From an uncultured Lachnospiraceae bacterium (lineage in GTDB: Bacteria; Bacillota; Clostridia; Lachnospirales; Lachnospiraceae), in NCBI GenBank assembly GCA_944381475.1, contig CALWLH010000012.1, positions 1-64,000 on the forward strand: a stretch of 64,000 nt of DNA, in the 5' to 3' direction. The position numbers were made by a program, and so were the translations under genes. Shown here piece by piece: positions 38,373 to 46,750 of this stretch. Each line of letters begins with the position of its first letter. Positions within the stretch are counted from its first letter, which is position 1. The notes beneath the pieces were generated by a model. That model ran no database searches and was not told the DNA's origin. It was given only the letters and a program-made list of their open reading frames with translations.

Positions 38373-39226
38373 AGAGAAAACTTAAAATTTTTCTGAAAAT
38401 TAAATACATTCTGATGATCCTGACCATCGTTATGCTGGGGCTTGTGGTTGTCACCTATAGTATGGGCGGAAGCATATACAGCTACAAAAATATGCTGTCC
38501 AGTGCCATATCCCCTATCAGAAATTCCATACAGGGCATCAGGGATTTTTTTACAGGCATATCGGAGAGGAATGCTGACCGGGAGGAACTGCTGGCTGAGG
38601 TTGAAGCGCTTCAGGCCGAGAACGAGGAGCTTCGTCAGCAGATATCTGATTTCAGCTCTGAAAAATATGAACTTAATGAGCTCCGGGATCTTTTAAATCT
38701 TGCCCAAAGCTATTCAGAATATTCCACTGTCGGTGCAACAGTAATAGCAAAAAACACAGGAAACTGGTTCTATGAATTTACCATCGACAAGGGATCGGAG
38801 GACGGCATTGAACTGGATATGAATGTTCTTGCCAGAGGCGGCCTAGCGGGAATAGTGACGGATGTGGGTAAGAATTACAGCATTGTAACCAGCATTATAG
38901 CGGATGATATGAACGTCAGTGCCGTATCCTCCACAGGCAGGGATTCCTGTATTGTAAGCGGTGATCTGGAGCTTCTTGATGAGGGCTATATCCGCCTGAT
39001 GTATCTGCCCGGCGATGCTTCTGTAGGAGAATACGAGCGTATTATCACCTCCACAACAAGCAGCAAATATCTGCCGGGAATTTTAATTGGTTATGCCTTT
39101 AACATTACCATGGACAGCAATGAGCTTACTCAGTCAGGATATCTGATTCCCGCAGTGGATTTTGCGCATCTGGAGCATGTGGTTGTCATTCAGAAAACAA
39201 AGACGTCCATGCTGCAGGAGGAGTAA
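38369..39226 (+). CDS. mreC: Rod shape-determining protein MreC
   Basis: MreC is a bitopic membrane protein that helps organise the lateral wall synthesis complex with MreD, RodA and PBP2. The 285-residue product has one N-terminal membrane helix (about residues 12-32). A coiled coil (about 70-105, with LLAEVEALQAENEELRQQI) follows, and then the conserved external beta-rich domain with VIAKNTGNWFYEFTIDKGSEDGI. The ATG overlaps the radC stop by 4 bases. Length and layout are normal for the family. Confidence 0.93.
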   Translation: MKRKLKIFLKIKYILMILTIVMLGLVVVTYSMGGSIYSYKNMLSSAISPIRNSIQGIRDFFTGISERNADREELLAEVEALQAENEELRQQISDFSSEKYELNELRDLLNLAQSYSEYSTVGATVIAKNTGNWFYEFTIDKGSEDGIELDMNVLARGGLAGIVTDVGKNYSIVTSIIADDMNVSAVSSTGRDSCIVSGDLELLDEGYIRLMYLPGDASVGEYERIITSTTSSKYLPGILIGYAFNITMDSNELTQSGYLIPAVDFAHLEHVVVIQKTKTSMLQEE

Positions 39227-39235
39227 AGGAGTCCT

Positions 39236-39754
39236 ATGCTTCGATTGATTGGAACCGTTTTACTTATCTTACTTTCATATCTGCTGCAGACCAGCGTGCT
39301 TGGAATGCTTCCGTTTATCCAGACTACGCCCAATCTGCTTCTTGTGATCACCTTTTCCATCGGCCTTCTGCGGGGAAAAGAGGAGGGAATGATTACAGGC
39401 GCCTTCTGCGGGCTTTTTCTGGACCTGATGAGCGGCGGGTATCTGGGGTTTTATGGCTTGATTTATATGTATATCGGTTTTATGTGCGGATTGCTTTACC
39501 AGCATATTGATGTAGATATTCCGCTGGTTCCGATAGTGCTGTGCTTTGTATGCCAGGCCCTGTATCATTTTTATATTTTTATCTTTCGCTTTTTACTTCG
39601 CGGCAGACTGGGAATTGGCGCATACCTGAATAATATCATTCTGCCCGAGCTTGTACTGACAACTGTTATCGGAATATTCCTTTATGGAGCAGTGATGCTT
39701 TTGAACGGTGTCCTGGAGGACTATGAGAAAAGGAGTGCATTAAAATTTGTTTAG
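39236..39754 (+). CDS. mreD: Rod shape-determining protein MreD
   Basis: MreD is an integral membrane partner of MreC. The 172-residue product has about five hydrophobic segments and the typical N-terminal pattern with FIQTTPNLLLVITFSIGLLRG. A GLFLDLMSGGYLGFYGLIYMYIG segment follows. Position and size fit MreD well, although the family is weakly conserved in sequence. AAAGGAG lies before the ATG, 9 bases after mreC. The 3' end overlaps the PBP2 start by 8 bases. Confidence 0.9.
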   Translation: MLRLIGTVLLILLSYLLQTSVLGMLPFIQTTPNLLLVITFSIGLLRGKEEGMITGAFCGLFLDLMSGGYLGFYGLIYMYIGFMCGLLYQHIDVDIPLVPIVLCFVCQALYHFYIFIFRFLLRGRLGIGAYLNNIILPELVLTTVIGIFLYGAVMLLNGVLEDYEKRSALKFV

Positions 39755-42638
39755 GGAATTATGGGAAATTTTTAAAGAATTTATGCACAGGCTCGTACAT
39801 TCCCGCCTGTTTCCTGTGACAATTTTTTTTGTTGTGCTGTTTAGTATTCTTGCTTTCAGACTTTTCCAGCTGCAGATCCTGGAAACAGAGGAGCATCAGA
39901 ATGACTATATACAGATGACCCTGTCAACAGTTTCCACAGAGGCCGTCCGCGGCAATATATACGACTGCAACGGGGTTCTTCTTGCCTATGACGAGCTGGT
40001 TTATTCAGTAACGCTGAAGGATACAGGCTATTATGAAAAGAATGCAGATAAGAATCAGATGATACTGGAGCTTATTCATCTGCTTGATGCCTGTGACGAA
40101 AAGGTAGAGGTATCCATCCCCATCGGTATGGCTGAAAGCGGCAGCAGGGGCTCTTACACCTATACCACCACATCAGAAACAAGAAAAAAACAGTTTCTCA
40201 GGGATATTTACGGATGTTCGCTGAGTGATCTTGATCGTGAGGACGGCAAATATCCATCGGATATATCTGCGGATGAGGCCATCGAGATCATGAAGGATAA
40301 TTACTATTTCGATACCTGGAAGGATGCGGAGGGCAGCCTGGTCGTACTAGATGCCTATGATACCCTGCGGGTTGTGGCAATCCGCTACAGACTTGCACAA
40401 AATCTCTATCAAAAATATATATCAATACCTGTTGCCTCCAATGTTAAGGAGACCACTATGGCAACTGTCATGGAATACTCAAATGAGCTTCAGGGGGTGG
40501 ATGTGGAAGAGGATTATATCCGCGTCTATCCGGATGGAGAGTATTTCGCCCAGATTATCGGATATACAGGTCTTGCCAACTCCGATGAGCTTGCTTCACT
40601 GCAGGAGGATGACCCAACCTATGAGAGCGGGGATGTGGTGGGAAAAAGCGGTATCGAATCCCTTATGGAACAGCAGCTTTCCGGTACAAAGGGATCAAGA
40701 ACCATGTATCTTGACAGCACAGGAAAGGTCCTGGAGGTTATCTCCGAAGATGAGGCTGTGGTGGGCAACGATATCTATCTGACTATTGAGCATGACCTGA
40801 CTATTGCCTGCTATAAGCTTTTGGAGCAGCAGATGGCCAGCATCATCCTTACATACCTGACACCGGATGATGTGGAGGATCGTGTACTGGCCACAGAGGG
40901 TATTCGGATCTCCATAAAGGATGTCTATTACCACCTTTTTGACAATAATGTCATATCCATCAGTCAGCTTTATGACGAGGACGCTCCTTCCTGGGAGCAG
41001 GAGATTGCTGAGCAGATTGATTCTGTCCGTTTACAGGCACTGGAGGTCATACGCCAGGAGCTTTCCACGGATACGCCCCGTGCAGTCAATGCGCTTGAGG
41101 AGGATATGCAGGACTACATGCAGTATGCATTTACCTATCTGTGCTCGGAATCCGGTTATCTGAACCAGGATGCTTTGGATAAGACGTCAGACAGCTATAA
41201 AGCGGTTTTAAACGGCGAGGGAAATTTGCGGGATTTTTTATACGGAGAGATTGCCAAAAGCGGCGTTGTAAATATAACGGCTCTCACTACCGATGAGGTA
41301 TATTATGAAAGTGATCTGATCTATGAGCTTCTTACAGAGGCTCTGCTCTCAGACCTGGCAGAGGATGTAGACTTTACAAAGATATTTATTGAGCATTTGA
41401 TTGATGAAGATATAATCGCCCCTTGGCTCATCTGCGAGACGCTTTATTCCCAGGAAATCATTGATCGTGATCCTGTCAGCGAAGCAAGTCTAATGAACGC
41501 GGATTTTCAGACATGCTATCAGTTTATGTTTGACTGTATATCAGAGCTCATGATTACCCCTGCCCAGCTGGCCCTTGACCCCTGCAACGGCTCCGTGATT
41601 GTTACCGATGTGAACACGGGAGAGATCCGTGCGCTGGTTTCCTATCCCAGCTATGACAACAATATGTTTTCAGGAACAGTGGACGCCGCATATTACAGCT
41701 CCCTGCTTGCAGACGGATCCAACCCGCTGTTCAATTATGCAACCCAGGCTCGCTCCGCTCCCGGTTCCACCTTTAAGATGCTGACCTCCATTGCTGCTAT
41801 GGAGGAGGGGCTGGTTACCCGCAGTACCACATTTGACTGTACGGGAATTTTTGATCTTGTGGAGCCTGCAGCGAAATGTTGGATTTATACAGAACAGAAC
41901 ATTGGTCATGGCCCCTTAAATGTGGTCGGAGCACTGGCCAATTCCTGTAATTTCTTTTTTTACAATGTGGGCTATGAGCTTAGCCTTGAAGAGAATGGAA
42001 CCTTTAACGAACAGCTCGGTATTGAAAAGCTGGCCAAGTATGCAGCGATGCTGGGCCTTGATGAAAAAAGCGGAGCGGAGCTGCCAGAATATTCGCCCCA
42101 GATTTCTTCAGAATACCCTATAACCTCTGCTATAGGACAGGGTACAAATAACTATGCTCCTATACAGATGGCAAGATATGTTACAGCTATAGCAAATAAG
42201 GGTACGCTTTTTGATCTGACACTTCTACAGCAGGTTGTTGATCATGAGGGAAATGTTGTGGATGACTGCCAGAATGCTTTTGAAGCTATTGAAGGCATAT
42301 CAGAGGATACATGGGATGCTGTCCACGAAGGTATGTATCAGGTAACGCACAGCGGTACTGTATCAGGGTATTACAATACGGTGGACTTCGATGTTTCCGG
42401 AAAAACCGGCTCTGCCCAGGAGGATCTTTACAGGCCGAATCATGCGCTTTTTGTAAGCTTTGGGCCTTCTGAAAATCCTGAGATAACCGTGACATGTACC
42501 ATCAGAAACGGATATTCATCAGGGTATACAGCTGCCCTGGCTCGGGAAATATACAAGTATTATTTTGGCAAGATTACACTGGATGACATAACAGGTACAA
42601 GAATCATTCAAAACAGCGGAACCACCGTTGGAGATTAA
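39747..42638 (+). CDS. mrdA: Class B penicillin-binding protein 2 (MrdA-like) with a long insert
   Basis: This is the D,D-transpeptidase of the elongation machinery. The 963-residue product has one N-terminal membrane helix (about residues 20-40) and a PBP dimer domain. The transpeptidase domain has S674-T-F-K677, S733-C-N735 and K886-T-G888, so all three catalytic motifs are intact. Usual PBP2 proteins have 600-700 residues. The surplus is mainly an acidic, helix-rich insert of about 250 residues (about 358-612), between the IEHDLTIACYKLLE helix and the CNGSVIVTDVNTGEIRAL strand. The TTG start overlaps the mreD end, with AGGAG 11 bases upstream. Confidence 0.92.
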   Translation: MFRELWEIFKEFMHRLVHSRLFPVTIFFVVLFSILAFRLFQLQILETEEHQNDYIQMTLSTVSTEAVRGNIYDCNGVLLAYDELVYSVTLKDTGYYEKNADKNQMILELIHLLDACDEKVEVSIPIGMAESGSRGSYTYTTTSETRKKQFLRDIYGCSLSDLDREDGKYPSDISADEAIEIMKDNYYFDTWKDAEGSLVVLDAYDTLRVVAIRYRLAQNLYQKYISIPVASNVKETTMATVMEYSNELQGVDVEEDYIRVYPDGEYFAQIIGYTGLANSDELASLQEDDPTYESGDVVGKSGIESLMEQQLSGTKGSRTMYLDSTGKVLEVISEDEAVVGNDIYLTIEHDLTIACYKLLEQQMASIILTYLTPDDVEDRVLATEGIRISIKDVYYHLFDNNVISISQLYDEDAPSWEQEIAEQIDSVRLQALEVIRQELSTDTPRAVNALEEDMQDYMQYAFTYLCSESGYLNQDALDKTSDSYKAVLNGEGNLRDFLYGEIAKSGVVNITALTTDEVYYESDLIYELLTEALLSDLAEDVDFTKIFIEHLIDEDIIAPWLICETLYSQEIIDRDPVSEASLMNADFQTCYQFMFDCISELMITPAQLALDPCNGSVIVTDVNTGEIRALVSYPSYDNNMFSGTVDAAYYSSLLADGSNPLFNYATQARSAPGSTFKMLTSIAAMEEGLVTRSTTFDCTGIFDLVEPAAKCWIYTEQNIGHGPLNVVGALANSCNFFFYNVGYELSLEENGTFNEQLGIEKLAKYAAMLGLDEKSGAELPEYSPQISSEYPITSAIGQGTNNYAPIQMARYVTAIANKGTLFDLTLLQQVVDHEGNVVDDCQNAFEAIEGISEDTWDAVHEGMYQVTHSGTVSGYYNTVDFDVSGKTGSAQEDLYRPNHALFVSFGPSENPEITVTCTIRNGYSSGYTAALAREIYKYYFGKITLDDITGTRIIQNSGTTVGD

Positions 42639-42656
42639 ATAATTTTCCATTTTCGG

Positions 42657-42730
42657 GAGGTAAAATTTGGAAGTACACTTCCAAATCTACCATGATGACG
42701 CAGCAAGTGCGTCGGAAAGAGGTAAAAATG
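42657..42730 (+). repeat. 73-bp hairpin repeat carrying a ribosome binding site, copy 1 (before minD)
   Basis: This stretch is nearly identical to 56023-56095. It contains the inverted repeat TTTGGAAGT/ACTTCCAAA, a second hairpin GACGCA-GCAAG-TGCGTC, and ends in GAAAGAGGTAAAAATG, which is the ribosome binding site and start codon of minD. In frame with minD it could add MMTQQVRRKEVK, but the ATG after AGAGG is the better start. It fills the place where minC lies in other Firmicutes. Confidence 0.85.
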
Positions 42731-43522
42731 AGTGAAGTAATTGTTGTAACATCTGGCAAGGGCGGCGTGGGAAAAACAACCACCTCTGCAAATATCGGTA
42801 CGGGTCTGGCCATACTTGGAAACAAGGTTGTAATGATCGACACGGATATCGGTCTGAGAAATCTGGATGTTGTCATGGGATTGGAAAACAGGATTGTTTA
42901 TAACTTAATTGATGTGGTTGAGGGAAGCTGCCGCATAAAACAGGCTCTTATTAAGGACAAACGTTATCCCAATCTTTATCTGCTCCCAACTGCTCAGACA
43001 AGGGATAAAACCGCAGTCAGCCCATCACAGATGCGGCGGCTTACAGCCGAGCTGCGGGAGGAATTTGATTATGTGATACTTGATTGTCCTGCCGGAATAG
43101 AGCAGGGATTTCAAAACGCCATTGCAGGAGCTGACCGCGCGATAGTTGTTACTGTACCGGAGATTTCTGCCATCCGTGATGCGGATCGAATCATCGGTCT
43201 GCTGGAAGCCCACGGGATTCATGGGATTGACCTGATTATCAACCGTATGCGCATGGATATGGTTCGTCAGGGAGATATGATGTCGATAGAGGATATCGAG
43301 GAGCTTCTGGCCGTACCTGTGATAGGGGCGATACCCGATGATAAAAACATTATTATATCCACGAATCAGGGAGAACCGGTATGCGCTGGAAATAGTATTA
43401 CAGGACAAATTTATATTAATATCTGCAGACGTATCATGGGTGAAAATATACCTATTTCTGATCTGAGCGCTGGCTCTGGGGTCAGAGGTTTTATTCAGGG
43501 ACTTTTCCGTAAAACCTCCTGA
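42728..43522 (+). CDS. minD: Septum site-determining ATPase MinD
   Basis: MinD is a ParA-type ATPase that binds the membrane and, with MinC, blocks polar cell division. The 264-residue product has the deviant Walker A motif SGKGGVGKTTTSANIG with the signature lysine. It also has DTDIGLRNLDVVMG (switch I region), YVILDCPAGIEQGF, and a C-terminal amphipathic tail (VRGFIQGLFRKTS) for membrane binding. minC and minE, the usual neighbours, are absent. The start is provided by the 73-bp repeat. An earlier in-frame ATG inside the repeat is less likely. Confidence 0.95.
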   Translation: MSEVIVVTSGKGGVGKTTTSANIGTGLAILGNKVVMIDTDIGLRNLDVVMGLENRIVYNLIDVVEGSCRIKQALIKDKRYPNLYLLPTAQTRDKTAVSPSQMRRLTAELREEFDYVILDCPAGIEQGFQNAIAGADRAIVVTVPEISAIRDADRIIGLLEAHGIHGIDLIINRMRMDMVRQGDMMSIEDIEELLAVPVIGAIPDDKNIIISTNQGEPVCAGNSITGQIYINICRRIMGENIPISDLSAGSGVRGFIQGLFRKTS

Positions 43523-43577
43523 TTGCTGCCGGAAATAGCCGGAAAGACCTTAGCTGTGACAAAATTATATAAATGCT

Positions 43578-44747
43578 ATGTTTGAAAATTATCATCTTAA
43601 AAATCTGAATATACGTATTATACTCTATGTTTTGACACTGAGTATTCTGGGTGTTCTGCTGATATACAGCGCTACAAATAAATCGACATTCTACGCAAAC
43701 TACTATAAGCGTCAGATATTCGGCATCTGTGTAGGCGTGGCAGCCATGCTTGTTATGACATTGATCAGCTATAAGCTGGTTTTGAAGTTGTGGCCAGTAA
43801 TATATATTATTGATATGGCTCTTCTTCTGCTTACACATTTTGCAGGTGAAACCAATGGGGGCGCTAAGCGCTGGGTGAAGCTGCCCCTGATCGGGCAAAT
43901 ACAGCCCTCTGACTTTACAAAGCTGGCCATCGTTGTATGTCTTGCGGCTCTGATCGGATACTTTAAGGAAAAAATAAACAAGCCTTTTGTCTGGCTCCTG
44001 ATTATTTTGATGGTTGGACCCCATATTTTTCTTGTGTTGCTTCAGCCGGACCTTTCCACAACCATATTGATGTGCGTGATTGTTGCATTGATGCTGTACG
44101 TGGCAAAGCTCAGCTACAGAGTAATATTTGCCTGCGTTGGCGCCGCAGTACCAGTTGTGGGATATTTTATTTTTTTTATTTTAAGTCATTCCATGGAGGA
44201 GCTTCAGGAGCTTGCTGCCAAAAATTATCAGTTGAAACGAATTCTGTCATTTATATGGCCGAACCAGTTTCAGGACAGCATTTACCAGCAGCAAAATTCC
44301 GTCATGGCAATTGGCAGCGGCGGGCTGTTTGGCAAGGGACTGAATACTACAACATTTGAATCTGTCAAAAACGGTAATTTTATTTCGGAATCCCACACAG
44401 ACTTTATTTTTACCATTGCCGGAGAGGAGCTTGGCTTTGTTGGATGTATCATTATCATCCTCTTGCTGCTTCTTCTGGTAATTGAATGCCTGTTTATAGC
44501 AAAAAATGCCGACACAACAGCCGGCAGAAGCATATGCGTGGGTTTTGCCACGATGTATGCCATGCAGGCCTTTTTCAATATTGCTGTGGCAACCTGGCTC
44601 ATGCCCAATACCGGTCTGCCCCTGCCATTTATCAGCTATGGTCTCAGCTCCATAATCAGCATGTATATGTCCATAGGCATTGTACTGAATGTAGGACTTC
44701 AGCGAAAGCTCAAAGAGAAGGAGCACACTGTTTTTTCTGATTTATAA
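43578..44747 (+). CDS. rodA: Peptidoglycan glycosyltransferase RodA
   Basis: RodA is the SEDS-family glycosyltransferase that polymerises Lipid II for side-wall growth with PBP2. The 389-residue product has about ten membrane segments. Motifs include GAKRWVKLPLIGQIQPSDFTKLA, the conserved LLQPDLSTT with the essential Asp, and the C-terminal TGLPLPFISYGLSS. The start is poorly supported by a ribosome binding site; it is the first ATG with the family's N-terminus. Being in the same run as pbp2 supports RodA over FtsW. Confidence 0.93.
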   Translation: MFENYHLKNLNIRIILYVLTLSILGVLLIYSATNKSTFYANYYKRQIFGICVGVAAMLVMTLISYKLVLKLWPVIYIIDMALLLLTHFAGETNGGAKRWVKLPLIGQIQPSDFTKLAIVVCLAALIGYFKEKINKPFVWLLIILMVGPHIFLVLLQPDLSTTILMCVIVALMLYVAKLSYRVIFACVGAAVPVVGYFIFFILSHSMEELQELAAKNYQLKRILSFIWPNQFQDSIYQQQNSVMAIGSGGLFGKGLNTTTFESVKNGNFISESHTDFIFTIAGEELGFVGCIIIILLLLLLVIECLFIAKNADTTAGRSICVGFATMYAMQAFFNIAVATWLMPNTGLPLPFISYGLSSIISMYMSIGIVLNVGLQRKLKEKEHTVFSDL

Positions 44748-44786
44748 TGCCAGGTTTACATATTTTTACCCGGAAGGAGAGTGCAT

Positions 44787-45182
44787 ATGAATATTGGATT
44801 AATCGCCCACGATGCAAAAAAAACATTGATGCAGAATTTTTGTGTTGCATATCGCAATATTCTCAGTAACCACACGCTTTTTGCCACTGGTACCACAGGA
44901 AGAATGATTGAGGAGGCAGTAAATCTTCCAGTACACAAATTACTCGCCGGTCATCTTGGAGGAGAATTACAGCTTTGTGCATTGATTGAGGATAATCAGC
45001 TTGATGCCGTTATTTTTCTTCGCGATCCTCTGACTCCTAAAACAAATGATCCGGAGCCCCAGAATGTAATACAGTTATGCGATCAGTCGCCCATTCCTAT
45101 TGCAACAAATCTTGCCTCGGCGGAGCTTTTGATACACGCAATAGACAGAGGGGAGCTTGAGTGGAGGAATGTATACAAATGA
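44787..45182 (+). CDS. mgsA: Methylglyoxal synthase-like protein with altered active site
   Basis: The 131-residue product aligns without gaps over the MgsA core (constant offset of 11 to the E. coli protein). Retained are H8 (E. coli H19), K12, T34-G-T-T37 for phosphate binding and D80 (D91). The catalytic base D71 is E60 in GGELQ, H98 is N87 in TNDPE, D101 is E90, and S65 is A54. Typical MgsA converts dihydroxyacetone phosphate to methylglyoxal. With these changes full activity is doubtful, and a binding or sensing role is an inference. GGAAGGAG precedes the ATG. It is in the common place after rodA and overlaps the next gene by ATGA. Confidence 0.85.
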   Translation: MNIGLIAHDAKKTLMQNFCVAYRNILSNHTLFATGTTGRMIEEAVNLPVHKLLAGHLGGELQLCALIEDNQLDAVIFLRDPLTPKTNDPEPQNVIQLCDQSPIPIATNLASAELLIHAIDRGELEWRNVYK

Positions 45183-46150
45183 GAAATAAATTTTTTATGG
45201 CGGCGATTCTTCTGCTGACAGGAGTGCTGCTTATGGGGTGTTCAAATACCAGCTCCTCATTTCTTCAGCCATATGCGTTTTCAGATGACACATCTGAATT
45301 GAACGCTGATATGGAAAAAAACAGGAGGCTGGAAAGCTTTGCCAAGGATCAGGTTATGCTGCTGAATGATTCTGCGTATCCTGTTGAAAATGTCACCGCA
45401 GAAGCGGCTCTGCTGTTCGCTCTTGACGAAAATAATTCTGTTATACTGTGCAAGAATGCATATGGCGCCTTTCAGCCTGGAAATATAACAAAAATCATTG
45501 CTTGTGATTACATTTTGCGTAACTATGATGTATATTCAGAGGTTATGATTGATTCCAGTATTTTCAGTGTAGATTCTTCTCTGTGGTCCTGCCATTTCAC
45601 CAAAAATGATCTGGTAAAAATGAAGGATCTGATCTATGCGGCCGTGATGTATTGCGCAAATGATGTGATTATCCCTTTAAGCATTTATACGGAAGGCGAC
45701 ACAAAATATCTTACAGAAGAAATGAATGCATATATGGCTGAGTTGGGAGCGGAAAGCACAAATTTTGTCAATTGTTACGGTACAGAGACCAGTGGGCAGC
45801 AGACAACAATTTATGATTTATATTTATTTTTAAGGAACGCCGTTGAGAATAAGGATCTGATGGAAATGCTGGAGACAAGATCTTATAACTGCCAGTATTC
45901 AAACGGAGATTCCCGACAGGGGCTGGTGTTTACAAATGCTCTTCCATATTTTGTTCAGGAAGTGGTGAGCAGCTCCGGCTTAACCATCGGGGGCGGCGTC
46001 TGTGAAGCAGAGGAGACGAATCCAACCCAGATGCTTACCATTGCTGAAGATGCGGAAGGTATGCGTTATGTTGCGTTTGTGGCAGGATGCAGCGGTTATG
46101 CTGACTGTTTAGCTCAGACAGAGGAAATTCTTTCCAAGATTGCCAATTAA
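45179..46150 (+). CDS. DacA-like (S11) lipoprotein lacking catalytic residues
   Basis: The 323-residue product has a lipoprotein signal ending in LMGC21, so it should be anchored outside the membrane. The body aligns with D-Ala-D-Ala carboxypeptidases (S11): AALLFALDENNSVIL, QPGNITKIIACDYIL, MKDLIYAAVMYCAND, ELGAESTNFVNCYG and TTIYDLYLFLRNAV. The catalytic motifs are changed: SxxK is N102-I-T-K105, SxN is C159-A-N161, and KTG is replaced by LTIGGG near 268. A penicillin-binding fold without carboxypeptidase activity is therefore predicted. The start overlaps the MgsA-like gene by ATGA, and GGAGG lies 11 bases upstream. Confidence 0.8.
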   Translation: MRNKFFMAAILLLTGVLLMGCSNTSSSFLQPYAFSDDTSELNADMEKNRRLESFAKDQVMLLNDSAYPVENVTAEAALLFALDENNSVILCKNAYGAFQPGNITKIIACDYILRNYDVYSEVMIDSSIFSVDSSLWSCHFTKNDLVKMKDLIYAAVMYCANDVIIPLSIYTEGDTKYLTEEMNAYMAELGAESTNFVNCYGTETSGQQTTIYDLYLFLRNAVENKDLMEMLETRSYNCQYSNGDSRQGLVFTNALPYFVQEVVSSSGLTIGGGVCEAEETNPTQMLTIAEDAEGMRYVAFVAGCSGYADCLAQTEEILSKIAN

Positions 46151-46277
46151 GGATTGCAAATTGGGGCCAGTCATATTATAATATCATTAACAATTTTCAG
46201 AGAAACATACAAAAGCGGTTGTGCGTTTCCCGCTTTGAGTATGAAAAAAACGAATAACGCACAGAAGCGAGGGGAAT

Positions 46278-46694
46278 ATGATAGAGATTGTTGCAGGTAA
46301 GAGGGGCGTTGGCAAGACGAAATGTATCCTGGATAAGGCAAATAAGGCCATAACGCAGACGGATGGCACGATTGTTTATCTGGATAAAAGTACGCAGCAT
46401 ATGTATGAATTAAACAGCAGAATCCGTCTGATAAACATTATGGATTATCCCGTAAATTCCTATGATGCATTTTTAGGCTTTGTTGCGGGCATTATTTCAC
46501 AGGATTTCGACCTTCAGGAGATTTACTTTGACAGCTTTTTAAAGATTTCAAAAGCCGAGGAAGGTCAGCTTGCCCAGGTTATTGATACTCTTAAGACTTT
46601 AAGTGAGCAGCATCATATCACTTTTATCATCAGCATCTCCATGGATGCGGAGGATCTTCCTGAAAACGCCAGAGAATTGGTAATTAATACATAA
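46278..46694 (+). CDS. Small P-loop protein of unknown function
   Basis: The 138-residue product starts MIEIVAGKRGVGKTK, with a Walker A motif at residues 7-14. It has YLDKSTQHMYELN, a DYPVNSYDAFLGFVAGIISQDFDLQEIYFDSF segment that includes a Walker B-like acidic strand (IYFDSF), and IISISMDAEDLPENA near the end. It looks like a minimal RecA- or AAA-type fold. Some Lachnospiraceae relatives carry a doubtful twitching-motility label; I see no support for that. GAGGGGA precedes the ATG. It follows the DacA-like gene by 127 bases and is closed by a hairpin terminator. Confidence 0.65.
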   Translation: MIEIVAGKRGVGKTKCILDKANKAITQTDGTIVYLDKSTQHMYELNSRIRLINIMDYPVNSYDAFLGFVAGIISQDFDLQEIYFDSFLKISKAEEGQLAQVIDTLKTLSEQHHITFIISISMDAEDLPENARELVINT

Positions 46695-46708
46695 TACTAT
46701 GTACCAGA

Positions 46709-46740
46709 AGGGGCTGTTGTAAGGCAACGGCCCCTCATTT
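46709..46740 (+). terminator. Hairpin terminator between the P-loop gene and DUF378
   Basis: AGGGGCTGTTG (46709-46719) pairs with CAACGGCCCCT (46725-46735) with one G-U pair and a 5-base loop. The T-tail is short (CATTT). It lies between convergent genes and may serve both. Confidence 0.75.
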
Positions 46741-46750
46741 ACGCAGATGC

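Noticed and set aside
42692-42727. N-terminal extension of MinD starting inside the repeat
   Set aside because: The extra residues are encoded by the dispersed repeat, are not conserved between the two copies, and the ATG after AGAGG matches the family start.
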